Shown: positions 1-14,900 of the stretch, piece by piece
Layout of the letters: each line of letters begins with the position of its first letter
Position numbering within the stretch: the stretch's first letter is position 1
Assembly (NCBI GenBank): GCA_013397935.1
Contig: VZRN01005622.1
Location: 879,783 to 943,782 of the forward strand
Direction of reading: 5' to 3'
Length of the DNA: 64,000 bases
From: Dasyornis broadbenti
Lineage: Eukaryota; Chordata; Aves; Passeriformes; Dasyornithidae
Program-made: the position numbers and the translations under genes
Notes under the pieces: model-generated
Seen by the model: the letters and a program-made list of their open reading frames with translations, nothing else
Databases searched by the model: none
Told to the model about the DNA's origin: nothing

Positions 1-2937
1 GGCAATCCTCTTTATTTTAAAATGTAATATTTACTCATTTCAAATGCCGCATCTACATTCTGCATTTCAACCTTCCTCAGCCTTCACAGGACCAAAATGG
101 GAAGAAAATAAGCCGTATTTTTCCTGCAATTCCATACGGTTTAGAGTTGCTTTATCCTCTACTTTCCTCACACTTCACCACTGCTGGTCCAGATTGCTTC
201 TCTTTCAACATTTCTCCTTGGGATTTAATCACTTCATTACAGAACAGCTCCACCTAACTCTATACATTTCCTCATATTCTTAAGCTCCCTTCAGAGCTAA
301 CACAGAAAATGGCTACTTGTGGCACACAAATGATCTTACTGAATCTGACACTGTGAACCTTGCTGAAAGAGGCAAATCCTGCCCTGGAAGGATGATAAGG
401 CTCCAAGCAGACATCAATAATTCCGTACAACCAATTCAATTAGTTCACATGCTACTGCTAGAAACTGTGTCTGCAAACCAAGGGGAACATGGGACTCTTT
501 CAGAGACAATGGTACCTGGACTCTGAGATGAAAATATTCGTATTTTAAACAAACTGGTGCTATGGTAATATTACTGCTACAAGAGCATGGATATGTGAAG
601 TAATTCATAGAATATTCCCTTCTTCACAGATATCCTGCCTGGGTACAAGTACACACACAGTTGTATCTCCCACAGGATCTCTCTTTTGTGTAACAGAACA
701 GAACTTGGATCTTATTTTTATCCTCAATTAGTAAAAAAATTTCTTGCCTTAAGTAAGTTGTCCACCATGTCCAATTACACAGCACGCTTTATATAGAAAA
801 TATAAGTCACAACTTATTCAAGAGATCAATGTGAAAGTTCTTGAAAAACCCCCATCAATAAAACAGTAACCAAAGGAAACCCCAAAACCCTGCCATCCAA
901 CCCTCATTTAAAAAAAAAAAACAAAAACAAACAACCACCCAAAAACCACACCCAGAAACATCCTTTTATAGGACAATATGGCATTCACTCCCCACATTTG
1001 AAATGCATGCTGAGTCAGCAGCTGTGGGACGAAGGGAAAAAAAGAGCCTAATTACTATTGATGGTAATAAGCAGTTTAATCAGTATGAGCATGGTAATTT
1101 CATTGACTTCTATTTCCCAGATTACTTTAAAGCAAATAGTAAGAAATTATACTGAATGGTTGTTAGCCAGAAAAGATAATTCCTTGCAAAAGACCACACA
1201 GTAAATAAGGTAAGAACTCCCAACAGCCCATTCTTCAAAGGTGGAGAGTTCTGTGCAGATTTAACTTCTCAAAATTTTTTTTCAAACTGTGGTATTTAAA
1301 TACAGTAGTATTTCAAGTTACTGCCTTTCAGAAAAGCTGCTTTTAGTAGTATTTTAAATACCTGCAAATAATGCTGTAAGTTTGCAATTAAAGCATTTTC
1401 CACCCACAATTAAAACCATTAGGCCACACGATAAAGACTACTTTAAAAGCTAACACAATCAAATCAAAATTAGAGTTCACATACATATCCACCAGGTACA
1501 CCCAAGCAACACCAACAGCCAACACCAAATCTGCAATTTCTGTTACATGACACAGAGGCAGACAACCAAAATAGAGATCAGTCACTTCATTTTTAACAAG
1601 TAGTGAAGAAATGCTATTTTCCTGTCTTCTGTTTTTATAGGAAAAAATTACTATTTTTACAAGTAAATAAAGAGAAAATAAATAAAAAACCCAAATCAAC
1701 TTCAGGAAAAGAAACTTGAAAATTTTTATCTTAAGTATTTGGGATGAAAAACTACTAGAGATGAAATTCTGATGTAAAATGTCACTGTTACAATCTTGAA
1801 TATAAAAATTAATAAATACATATAAAGTCATAGAATTGTTTGGTTTGGAAGAGACCTTACAGCAACACTCTTGTAACATTTCTTGAAAAAAAAATGAGGC
1901 ATTTATATATTTGTTTCATTACACCAACACCATCTGTACTAGAACATAAACTTATAATGGTAGTCGGTACAGGAAAAGTAGCTCACATTTTATATACAGC
2001 AATTCTAATCCTTGTCTTTCATGGACTTTCCAGGTTCACAAAAACATTGGCACATCAAAATTGTATTTCTGGATCTCAAGAAGGCTGGAAGAAGCCTCAA
2101 GAAGGCTCAAGAAGTTTTGTTCCTTACTTCTACTGTGTACCTACCACCACTGTGTTAGTTAACAACCATAACACCCCTTAATTAAAAGTCTAATCAATTC
2201 CAGATAAATAATCCTTACATTTGAACAGCTTTAGAAAAATACATGGCAAAGTACGAAAGCTACACTTACATTTTCATTTTTTTATAGAATACTTTCATTT
2301 TTCAGATAGCTTGTACCACAAAGACTTTAACAACCATGAATTTCTTCTCTGTTCCGCAGAGGTAACACGGCAGCCACTTTGGCCTGTACCTCGTTTAGGT
2401 AAAATCTTTTATTTAAAAGGATATGTCTTAAAATATTTGGACCACTTTCAAAAATTCATATTTAAACAAGCAGTATTTCAAGTTATGTTATTGCCTTTCA
2501 GGAAAGCTTATTTTTGTTTTCATTGTCTCTTTAAATAAGCATCTAGTACTTGGTGATTTGCTTTTTAGACTTGGAAAATAAATCACTCAAATAAAGCCTT
2601 AAGTCAACGCTGTATAACAACAAAAAAAGACTTCATTAAAAGGTTTAAGATGAATCCTAACTGAAAAGGTAAGAATGTGTTTTACTGGCAGGAGAGATTA
2701 ATTCATTCAGCAGTAGACACAGCATTAAGATACTTAATCATGTTTTGCTTCAAAGGTAAAGTATCAGATATTCAAGAATAAATAGCTAGAGAATTCAGAT
2801 CTAAGTCTCAACAAGCAGAGTGGTCCTGCTCAGCTTTCATATATGAATATAATATATTTGCATTTTTAAGTTAAGGAACTATTACCATGGCAACAAAATC
2901 ACAATTCAACAAAACAAAAAAGCAACAAGTGACTTAC
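1..2937 (-). other. DCAF6 intron 2 (part)
   Basis: AT-rich sequence downstream of DCAF6 exon 2 on the minus strand. I looked for the next WD40 exon and found none. The only repeat I recognise is a short decayed CR1 3' end near 1828-1875. An open frame of 163 codons on the minus strand at 1879-1388 starts inside that CR1 remnant and has no recognisable domain, so it is treated as chance. Confidence 0.75.
1828..1875 (-). mobile_element. CR1 LINE 3'-end remnant (decayed)
   Basis: The plus strand reads tcatagaattgtttggtttgg followed by a gagaccttac-like stretch, the reverse complement of the CR1 3' end that carries the ATTCTATGA-type terminal repeat. The fragment is about 50 bases and diverged, so the element lies on the minus strand. 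It is inside DCAF6 intron 2. Confidence 0.6.
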
Positions 2938-2999
2938 ACATCCATCATGCACATTCAAGGTTGCTTCAAGTTTTAATCTTTGGATAAATTCTCTTCTCC
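2938..2999 (-). CDS. DCAF6: DCAF6 exon 2
   Basis: This 62-base exon has an AG acceptor at 3001-3000 (minus strand, CACAG) and a GTAAGTC donor at 2937-2931. It contributes two bases to a split Gly codon and then exactly 20 codons, ending after a complete Cys codon (TGT), so the next intron is phase 0. The peptide starts RREFIQRLKL and ends NVHDGC, the run-in to the first WD40 blade of DCAF6. No frameshift or stop is present. Confidence 0.93.
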
Positions 3000-5900
3000 C
3001 TGTGAAGAAAAATACCAATTACGTATTTTTAAAAACTGAAGTAGCTAAGAGCCTGCTAATGGCCATTCACAGGTAAAAACCTAAACAGTAAAGAACCAGA
3101 ATATAAGGGTAAAATCTTGAAACAATTCATATGATTCTCATTTTAGAAATCTTAAAACAAGCATGACATTTGCTGGTTCTTCCAGGGCCTTTAATAAGAG
3201 TGCAGAAACAGCAAAATGAACATTTCACAGGCTGATGCTTCCTCTAAAACTAATAGCAAGAAAATAGAAATTAACCCTGTGGTTATTTGGTTCACTTAGC
3301 TAAGAGAGAGCAAGCATAACATAGTTCAAGAAATACAACCCTTGCACTTGAAAAAGTAACATTTAAGACCAGTAACATTCCATTTCATATACATGATGTG
3401 AAAGGAAGAGACGAAGGAAAAAGCTGAAATCTATAAATGCTATTAAAACAAGGCCCCAGGAACTTTTATGTCCTTATACCCTATATACAAACTGATTTAC
3501 CACTATACTCAAAAACACCACTGTGCTAAACACATAAAGAGGGAAAAATAAAGTATATTGACAAAAATGTGATCTGTTCCTGAACTAGATGTTTAAACTC
3601 ATGGCTCCAACTTTCATTTCATTTAGAGCATCCTGTTTTTATAAAACAGATTCTGTGGAACTTAATATTCCCCAGAAAGCCCTTTCAGAAAAGAAAAATA
3701 CTGATAAATCTAGTATTTTTTACTTCAATCCCAAAAAGCTCTTAAACTCAAAGACCATTACCCCTTTATTATTCTGTTTGTAAATCTCTCAGAACAAATT
3801 CCAGGTAAGAGCACCAGGCTGTAGGCCTATGCCAGGCTCCACTGTTCTCAAATATGTAACTATGAAATTCACTCAAAATTAACCTAAAAAACCTAGAATC
3901 AGGAAAACAATAGCAACAGAATTCACATCTGAAAATCCTGTATTTCTGAACTTGCTTTGGTTCAGCTCAAGGCAGAACCATGTCAGAGCCCAGTGTTGCC
4001 TCTGGCTGTGTAGCACAAATTTGGAGAAGTAGTTTCTCCTCTCTCCACTTGTTTCCTCTTAATGCTTTTTAATTCTCCTATATACTCTCCAGCCCTGAAA
4101 AAGAACACCTGATATCTACACCTGGTCCCGTACAACCACCCAGCTGGAAGCAGGCACTGAGCATTCCTGCCACACTCCTCCTCAATGGCCAGGACACCCA
4201 TCCAGCAGCACCAACTCCCACAGCTACACCTGCACCTCATCTAATGTTCCCTGCATCAAAAGGTCAAGGTTTGATACCTCCATTTTGCTCCAAAATTTGA
4301 AACTGCTTATAACACAGCTTAAGTACCCCATTAGATGAAGATCATACTTTGGCAAAATACTTTTCTTTTGCAAGACGCGGTACTGACTGAAATGGCTATA
4401 AAGTGCTTGCTCTTAAAGCACACCTAAGCTAGCTTTAAAAAGATAAAAGCCATACTTCTCTTATGCCCCATTTATAAACATTGAAGCTGTGATATCTCAG
4501 GTGCTACAATTTCCATTAACCAGGAATAGCCATAATTAGAGAAAGACTAAAATAATGAAATCTTATGCACCATGCCCTATTAACAAGAATGTATGTATTC
4601 TTCAGTTAGGAATACACATCTACCCAGTTCACTATTCTTTCTTTACCTCTCTTCCTTACACATTTTCCCCCCTCCAGGAACAAATTTTGACCTCAGGTTC
4701 TTAATGGTTGGTTTATTGTTGTTGTTAGGTTAGGATTTTTGGCCTTAATAAGCACACAGTATCCATACAAGTTTCAGTAAACTTGAGATGCAGACATAAG
4801 GTGTCTCCTATACTCACCACCTGGCCATTTAAAACATTCAAAACAAATTTAGTTAGGATTGCACATGCTAGCATATGTGATTAGTTATACATGTGTTTAG
4901 TTATTTATCCTTGGATCACTTTTTATCTAAATATTTGAGGAGAAATCAAATACAAACAAAACTACAACACTTAAATAGTTTCTGTATTCCCTACAGAAAA
5001 AAGGGGGCAAGGGAAAAAACAGATAAAATGTTTTGCCTCCAAACCCCCTCTTACTTGATTAAGTACTGAACACAGTAAGACAACTGAATGGATTGTTTCT
5101 ATTTTATCTGATTCTTCAAAACCAGAACCACCAGATCCTAAGAGGTAATTTTACTCTAAAATCAAAAACTGAACTACTTGAATAAACTGATCTGAAGAAA
5201 ACACTAGCTCTGCATTTGCTGTTGGTAAAAGCTGAGCAGTCAGTGAATCTGTATTCCTCATCCTTCAGCAATGACTCCCACAGGACAGGCTCACTTGGTT
5301 CCATAAAAAAGCTCAGCAGTAAGCATTAGAGGGTTCTGGTATTTGTCACTTGAATATTTTTGTCACTGATCCATTTTTATGACATTAAAAAAAAAAAAAC
5401 CCGATACCGCTTGGTTTGTTTTGTTTTTATTCTTCAGGTGCATCTCAGCTCTTAATGCTAGACTTTTCTAGCAGTCAGATTCTCCATGTCAAGGGCTCTG
5501 CCCTCACAGGTGACGAGAATTTTCACAACCCTTAATTCCCATTCATCTAATCCAAAGGGTGCCTCTTCCCTTCACCTTCCAACAAANGATGGAGGACACT
5601 CAAGCTTTTAACAAAATCCCACAAAGTACTTTTTTTCTTACAACATCAGCATCAAGACTTTTGTCATATTTAGACTTTTCCCTCTCCAATACTGAGAACA
5701 GGCTCTCAAGCCAGTAACTATTTATTTTGCCCTTTAACTATGCAATACCACTAGAAATGTAATAATTTAATTCTGTGAGGGTGCTTCAATATATGGTTTC
5801 CTATATTCAAATAAGGCCTAGGACACGGATCAAGTGATCAAGCTGTCATCACCAAGGTAATCTCACTGGACAGCGGAACACATGTGGGGTTTGTTTCAAA

Positions 5901-8900
5901 ACTGCTAAGGTGAAATTATCAACAAGAACACGATAAAAGCAAAACAAAACAAAAAAAAAGCCCTCTTAAATTTCAAATGGCTGTGACGACCTCTCTGTGA
6001 AGTGTTTACATAGCTGAAATTTGGAAAGCTGTCAAGATAATGCTCCACCCACTTATTTTCACTAGACATTATGCACTAAATGAAGCCTCAAGAGTCAGTG
6101 CCACTCTCAATACAATGATCAATAATATTTTCAGTTTTTATCCATCCATTCATTTTCACCAAACATTATGCACTACTGAAGCCTCAAGGTACAGTGAAAT
6201 TCTTAGTGCAGTGATCAATAATTTTTTTTAGTTTATATTAAGCTGAAGACTAGTGGATCATTTCCAAGCCCCCACTCTATGTATGAAAGAAGCACCATCT
6301 TGAGTCGTTCATAATATGAATTTCAATACGGGAAAGCAGGTGAAAGAGAAGCTGCAGCTGCTTCCTTGTAACTTGATTTCTTCAAAACATCCACTGTGCG
6401 CAAGGTCAAACCAAATGCTGCCTTGTAACTCCCACCTGGAGAGTTACCCAACCTGGGTGTCTGGGCACATTTACAGAGCTCTAATCTCACTTCAGGGAGC
6501 AATACCAAAACACAGCAGCATCCCTTGTACTCCCCACTCACAGTCGCTATGGTACCATTTAGGTCACAAATCTTCGGTTTAGGAATTGCTGATCAGGTGC
6601 TTTCTACGTGCCTATTTTGGCAGAGAGACACATACCTTTCTTTTGTAAGCAACTTAGTCAAAGCTGCTTCAGGACTGATGACAGCAGATACGTTAAATGC
6701 TTTGAGCATGCAAAACTTTCATATATTTAAAACTGTGCTCCAGAATTTCCCACTGAAGAACTACAGATCATTTCATGATGACGGTTTAGCTTTAAAGCAC
6801 ACTTGTGCTCCACAAAAATACAACTAAACTTTGATCCAAAGCAGCACAAACATGGTATGAAATGTTAAAAGACAACCCTTATTCAGTAATAGATCCCATT
6901 TATCAAATGAACACTCATTTATATCAAGCTGGCTCTTTGCAAGGCCAAGTCCCTCAGCACTGGCTTGCTGTGACATTTGGAATGCCCTAGTTTAAAGCTG
7001 AAATGGAGCCAGCATCTGTTCCGAATGCAGAGCACACGTTATCCGGCACTCTGAGCGTGTTTCAAAACTTCTCTTGGTTTTCCAGGGTAGAGTTTAGGGA
7101 TTTCTGAAGTAACTCCATTTGTATATAGCTTATTTGGCTGGATCACCTACCTCAAACTCTGCATGATACAACTTTTAATCCATGTCTCAACACACGGGTT
7201 TTCCAGCAACCAGAATTCTCCATGTACCAGACAAGAAACAGGAGTGTACACAATATGCACTGAATTAACTTTCATCAAGGCAAGTTAAAATTCTTGAAGA
7301 TTACTTAAAATTTTAAAAATCATTTGCTAGCTGTGTAGGCCGACATTGGCCCCATTTTATAATCATCGAAACTGTGACACAGGAAACTCAAGCAATTTAT
7401 CAAAAGAAAGAGTGAACCAGCAGTACTGCCAGAAACCAAACCCACTGGTGTGACCTCCAGTCCTTTGAACAAGGCCCTGTGTTATATTTCTTCACCCTTC
7501 TGCACTACTGTAAAAATGCCAAAAAATTGTAACTCTTGGTTCTGTCAATGTTTAGAAGACTACATTTCAAGAGACTATAATCAACTACTTCATTATGGTT
7601 TAAGTTCAAAACAAGTAACTCAAATTATTCTCTGTTCTCAATAATGCGTCACAAAGCTTGAAAGTGTGAACACTAAAGAGAATAGAAAATATTTTATTGT
7701 CCATAAAGAGACTTACTTGCCACTTGAATATATAAGAGCTTTGCTACTGAACACCCAGCATCAAACAACCTGGTGCGAATCAAACCTGTACTCAAATCCT
7801 AAAATAAGATTAAGTAATGAGCTTTATGTGTTAAGAAACACAAAACTTTCAGATAATATAACACCAAGACAGAAACTACAGAAAACAGGACACTGTGCCC
7901 TCAATTACAAAACAGTGAGCCTGTATCTCATGGTGAATATATGAATACAAAATCCCATCTCAAAAAAAAAACCCCAACCCACAAAAAGAGGTCTGCTGAT
8001 GTTTCAAAAACAATAGATTAAAAAAAAGTAGTGCGGCAATGTTATGCATTTTAGGGTAGTAAATATGCATTTTGGAAAATACTTCTGTTTAGGTTTGCCT
8101 CTACAGAATCTGCAAGAATAGGATATTACAGGTAACAGCACAGGTAAGATGTGTTTGCATTAGTAGCAATGGCTGTAATTAACTTCTAAACATCTTTTGG
8201 ATACTTTCAGTATCCACTCCCAAATACAAGCTTCCCCTGGACCCCATCTGTGGTAGGGTTACAAGCATTTGAGCTTTAAATCGATGTGTTTAATTTCTGT
8301 TTGGTATTTGCCATGGTTTATGTCTGAAAGATACTTAACACATAAAACTCAGCCGCATTAATATCAAGCATTTAAGGTATTCTCAGTGGCAAAAATGTGA
8401 AATAAAGTACAAGTACCTTTGTCAGAGAAGGCACTTTATCTGTGCTGTACTGACTGCTGCTAAGTGGATATCATTCACAAGTACACCATATTTTGACAGA
8501 TACTCTTACACTTCCCCTTACACTGCCCATACTCAAGTCCTCTGTATTGTTCTTGCCACAGATTGCAAATTAAGTTTTGTGACAGGAAGAAAAATGCCAG
8601 TTTTCAGCAAATTCGTTATTTATTAAATCCTTTAAAATACTCCGACGACCAAATACAAACTACTCACTGAGATAAAAGGCACTTGATATTTTTACATTAT
8701 GTCACAAATACTTCTAGTTTCTACAGAGCAGAGGACAAAATTCATGTGATAAAACTAAGAGAAGCTCTATCTTTCTATTATGTAAAAGATAACATGTACC
8801 ACCTTACTACTCTCAACAGAAAACTATCTGAAATAGCTTAAGCAATTAACTGGGTGTAGGATTAACTACATGCAAAAGCTTTTGCTGTTTTCTGCACCAG

Positions 8901-11900
8901 CACTAAAACATGTCTCCCAAAGAAACATCTCGAAATTCTAAAACAGATACCAACACAAAAATGATAGTTATCAGATCAAGAAAACTACACTTATGCCCTG
9001 CTTTCTTCCCCAAAGAAAAATCAAAAGAGGCTTCTATTAACTGAAGGTAAAAAGAAATATTATGCAAATTGTTGCAAGTTGGAGTAAACAGCATTACTGA
9101 AGGTTTCAAAATGTCTTTGGAAATGCTTTCCTTCGACTTTGAAAAGTCTTCATCTGAAACTGTTATGTGGATAGTAATGTTGAATATCTTCTTATAAAAA
9201 TGGTATCAACATAATTACCTAGACAATCCTTAACAACACTTGAGGAAATACACATCAGGTACTCTGCTTTATGTTCTCCAGTACTACTGATCTGTGTAAC
9301 AGCCAAGGTTAATTAGGAGCTCTACTTTCCAACAAGAAAAGATGATATCTAAGAAGCTGAAATGGGGTGCTGCTCCACCCCAGTGCAGAAGTTAAAATTG
9401 CTCATAGCAGAACCAGGATCTCTCACCTCCAAGCACTCAGGCAAAATGAATACTGGAGCATGCAGAACTACTAGGAGAAGGAAAGAAAAATCTGCTTTTA
9501 AGAGAAGCACATTCCTAGCAGGAATGTCCTCTTTCTTTCAGCTGAGGAGGTGTGTGCCCCTGCTGCTGCCAAGTCGTGCCAGTACCTTCCAGTGTCTGCC
9601 AGCGGCTGCTGCTTCTCCCGCTCAGCCAGCGCTCAGCCAGCGGGACTAATCCCAGGAATTCTAGACAAAGGTTCCGGGGTAAATCAAAGCCGACTATTTA
9701 AAGTTGTTTAAGCTAACTCGATACTCATTTTTAAACAGATTAAGAAGTGATTATACAGAAGCTTACCAGCATATCTACAGACACGTCTTCCAGCAAAACA
9801 GCTCAGGGCCTGCCTTTTCCCTTGGACAGAGTGGAACTGAATTAAGGCATTGAACATTCTGCACACCTGACTAATTAAACACACCATTTAATCCTGGAGA
9901 GTATAGAAATTGTACAGTGATGGGTTTGTTTGGGGGAACATGGAAATAGCTATAGAGAGACCACAACAGATACAGGTCATTACCCCGGAAGATTACAAAT
10001 GTAAACACCAGGAAACAGCCCTGGATTAGAGTTTAAAGATAGATTACATCAAAAGTTGAGCTCAAGTAGAAAGCTGAGTCTTGACAGTAGATGACTATCA
10101 AGTTTACACTGTACTGACACAGGTTAAATTATCACTGGGTATTTAAAAACAAATGGGGGAAAAGCCCCTTTTAAAAATTACATTACTGGTTGCATGAAAC
10201 TATATGTATTTATCCTAGATAATAAAAACTGTTTAACACCAAAGACTCTTTTTTTTACTGGAGACTTTTCAGGACATAACAGTGCTTCTAAAATAAAACC
10301 AAATTAAAAAGGAACCAGATTTTTTCCTCATTTCCTAGAGAGGTAGATAATGGGAACACACTACAACAACTGTAACAAAGCCATGCAGCCTAAATAAAGA
10401 GCTGGGTTTGGTTTAATAGTTTAATTTTAATTGCTTTTTTTATATTAGTAAACTTTCAGTAGTTCAAAAAGGGTTGAACAAACACTGATGGCTCAGAACA
10501 TACGAAGTTCTCAGGGAAGAGAAGGGAGAGATTCTCATCTTCCTCATGATTTCTGCTAAGTAGAGCGCAGTCAGAATTAATGACACATTCAATTTTCCAG
10601 GAGGAAAGCCTGCAAACCCTTGAAGAACAAAATGAGGAAAATAAAGGGATATTAAAATTCACTGATGTGACTCAGATTCCATGTCATGATATTCGCATTC
10701 AATATTTAATGATTCAACACACACTAAAGCATTTGGGATACATCTGAATCAGCAATTCACTAAGTCCCAAAGACACGAAAATGCCGAGACTTGCGCTTAA
10801 ACAGTGAAAAACCTGGCTTTGTTTGAAGGTTGGCAAAGTTTGTGTCTGAACTGATCCTTCACTGCTAGAACAGGACTGGTCTCAAGTGTCAACAGGTTCT
10901 TGATACATGATCAGTTATATCCCACTAGACTATTCTGGGGACACTCAAGGATAGAAGATCAGGAATCACATGCAAAGTCACAAGAACTCACAGAGTTGCA
11001 GTGCAACATCTTGGAAGTGACTGAACACAGATAGGTTTAATGGTCTGCCCTAATGCAGTTAATGGAAGCAATCCAACTGGAAGAAAGCTACAGGGGAAAA
11101 AAATTCAAATAAATAAATAAAGGAAAGAGATCTAAAGGATCTCTCACATCACTGCCTCATCCTGAAATACAAATCCAGTACATGCTGTACACGACTTGTT
11201 TTTGCAGCAAGAGACAGCTTTCATGTATCCAAAGCTCATTATTAGAAGATCAAGGTACAACTTAACTACGAAGCCGTCTGAAACACTCAGTATCAAGGCA
11301 CAGGCAGTTATTTACAAAGCAAACACATTCCCTGTACAAAGAGTCTTTAAAAGCACACAATTTTAATTCAATGAAATATTGCAATCAAAAATGAGAATAT
11401 ATTAGAAGTGCACACAAATGTCTGCAGTTTCCAGCTGTCTGCAGGAAAATATGGAGGCTCCAAAAGATATAAAGCAAATACATTTGCATCCTACGATTGA
11501 GTATAATTCAAATATTATAATACATGCAAAGCCCTGGGACTACAACCCACTTACATGCACTCATACTTCCTGGCAACCATTAACACACATGATTAATGTT
11601 CTCTTAACCACACATCTTACACATAAGGCTAATCACTTAAAATCAAAAAATACATCTGTATAGTTCAACCCACTTCCAGAAATGCTGACAAAACTGCAGG
11701 TAAGTTAAAAGCCCTCTTGAATTTCTGAAGGACAGAAATTTTTTTAAAAGAAAATACACAAAAATGATCATCAACACATTATCACTGAGTAAAAACAAAA
11801 TGGGATATCACTGAGGAGAAAGAAGCAGTAACATAAACCATACAAATTAAACCACAAAATACACGGGAAAGATGGAACTGAAAAAAGGTCAGTGATACTA

Positions 11901-14900
11901 ACAACAAACAAAGATTTCTAAGATAACAGCAAAACAAGCTACCAAATTTACCTAGATTAATGTTACATGGCTGTACTACTTGCAGGTCCAAGTGGCTCCT
12001 TTCCTCCACTCCCATAGCTCAGTTACTCTACGAGTGAAATAATCCCAGTGATAACAGAAGGCTGATTAGACTGAAATTAAAACTAAGCATTCAGCACTCA
12101 GTCCACAGAAATACTCATCTAACCTTAATCCTACCTACTAGCTCATATCTCATTCTGGTTTTCTGCTGTGTACCAAATTATAACCAGCCAGCACATTTTA
12201 TTTGCTGTTTTGTCCAGATGATTTTGTTACACTGTGCTTTTATTATCCTTTACCGACACCGATTTAAAATGGGTGTCTTTATTATCTAAGCTGATTTACT
12301 TTGAAGTAGTAGTGGGAAAAAAAAAAGCATTAATCTTGTATGCTAGGATAACCCCTAACATCTTTTCCTAAAAGCTGTTTTAGACATACATACAGTGCCT
12401 TTCTGTTCCTTGGTACTAATTTAAATGAGATAGTATCAGGGAATTCATTTCAGACGCAGTCTCTTTATTAAACTCCTCCAAATTCAATTTGTTATCAACA
12501 GGTCTCGATGCCACGTTGTTCTTTCAATTGCCTATCTGTAATTTTTTTTTAAGGACTGTAGTCACTAAGCCTTGCTTTTATTAACAAGGGGAATAAACTC
12601 CAAACATACCCAGTTTAAGGCAATACCCAATCACTGTCCTCTCTCATGGTTTTTTCAATTAAAAAATTACACACGTTTTCTGCAATGCTCTTATGCATCT
12701 TAAACTTTTCTATACAACCAGTGAAAATCCAGTGACCACACCAAATATCCTGCTTTCCTCATGCTTCCTGCCTCCTTCCAATATTAGATTGAGCACATAA
12801 AAACTGCTTCACAAATGTATTTTCCTCCAACTCATTCATTGCACCATGAACTTCAATTCAGCCTCTGCCTATTTCTATTAATCAGAAAACATCTCTAATG
12901 AAAAAAATCTGGGGAGTTCACTTACACCTTTGTAAAAACCCTCAGTTAGTCCAGTTTCTCAAAGTATTTGGTGTGTGATAGAATATATCACTACAGAACT
13001 GTGTTCTCATAATCAGACAATCTGGTACATTTATAGTGCTTCTTTTTCAGTTAATCTGCTAGACTGGAAGACAAAGTAACACAAAACACCTCTACCAATT
13101 CTGGAATTTAGCTGTGACAGATGAGTGTTTTTAACACATGTTGGAAAAGAAAATTAATTCCAGAGGTTTAGGACATGAAATGTAGCAGTGTACCCGAAAA
13201 AAAAAAAAAAACTACACATCAAACGTATTATGCAAAGAATTTAAGAAGAAAGGTTGCTTAAATACTCTGACCATCTCCAAGTTTGCAAGAGCACCAGCTA
13301 CAAATCTGACCATGTTAAAGCTGTCTGACCCTTCTTACTCCACATTATTTTCAAAGACCAAGACACCACGTGTTAAAATATAACTGGAGCAAAAACTGGA
13401 GAAAATAATGCCTCTCTTTTTGGTTGTTCTTTCCAGCATTCTAGTTTCCATTCTGCTGGGTTTGGTTTGTTTGTTTGTCCAAGAAAAGCAAAAGAGAAAA
13501 TGAAAGTTCACAGTATTTTCAGGAACTCAGTTCACTCTCACACTCTGGGCAATGTATTTTAGGAAATAGCAAATGTTCAACAGCAACACCCAACTCTAAC
13601 AGCGACATCCAATTCTATCTACATTCAACCAAACACTACTAATTTTATAAACTGATATGAATGGAAGCCAGTCAATATCAAAGCTAATCAGTTATAATAG
13701 CTATTCTTGTCTGGTTTTCAACCTTAGCCATAGAGCAGGGCAATCAACTAAATTCAAAACTGTAATTAGTTCTGGGGTTACTGTGGTTCATTTTTATAAA
13801 GAGGGGGAACTACTGAAACCTAAAGGGTTTAGTAAGTTCTCCCTACCTACACAAATATTCACAGGTCTCCTTTTAGTATGAAGCTTTACAAAATTTGACC
13901 ACAATGAAACTAACTACTGAGTTCCTTACAGTGAGTTCTTTACAGACTCCAAACTTTTACCAAATCTTAAAAACTAGGATGATAAAAACTTAGTAAGATA
14001 TGAAATAATCTTTAAAGAGGAGAGAGTGAAAGCTCACAGGAAAGCATCGCAATGCTATCTCTAAGATATATGCTAAGCTTAAAAGGAAAAAGAAGGAAAG
14101 AAGATTTCAGAAAATAGTATCTGCATGAGGATATCAGAGACCGGGGAGAACCGATTATTTTGATATTTGCTTCCACTGTATCGAACACCACAACTTCCAA
14201 CAACCACTCTGAGCTAAAATGCAGCATCAGTTCCTGTTCTTTTAGACCAGGAGGCTTTCTCTGGATAACCTGCTATGCCAGACAGCAAAAATAAACCAAC
14301 CTAACAAAAACCCCAAAACAAACAAATAAAAATAAAAAGGAAAAGTCTTCATTCTTCCTCTTGTCTAAACAGAGCCATTCTCAGCAGCAGGACCTTTCAC
14401 AGAAAAGCAAATAAACCCATCACATTAAATACTTCAGAGGAATTATAAATCCCTCCTTCTTGCAAGAAACCCATGCTGCCATTTTTCCAGTCAAATCATT
14501 ACATGCTATATTTAATCCACAGAAGCCTTCACTGCGCTGGCACAGAACGCTCTACCTGCCACCGGAACAGGTTTGTTCACGACTCCCTGAAACGTTGGCA
14601 CAATGATACAAACGGCAAGATTTGGAGATTCTTGTGAAAGTATCCTGAGTAATTACACTTGCCAGCTTCAAAGCAGAATTTAACGTGGATACCACAGTTT
14701 GCACCAATGTTTTCCAGGGTAAAAGCACTGTGATGTGCTGCTGAAAGCAGTCTGAAATTCAATTTCCATCTGTGATCCAGCAGCAGGACTCCTCCCACCA
14801 TCGCCAGGCTAAGAGGATGCCGAAACTGAATCAAAGAAAAGAGAGTTACTGACAGCCTCCCCCAGGCTTGGCTTCCTCTGGAGACTTCAAATACAAGCAC

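Noticed and set aside
1388..1879. 163-codon minus-strand open frame with hydrophobic stretches
   Set aside because: It begins inside a CR1 remnant, lies in DCAF6 intron 2, has no domain or splice context, and its composition follows AT-rich intron.
1..2937. Search for DCAF6 exon 3 (next WD40 coding exon)
   Set aside because: No segment with the expected Trp-Asn-Asp or Ser-Gly-Ser-Asp-Asp blade motifs and flanking splice sites was found.
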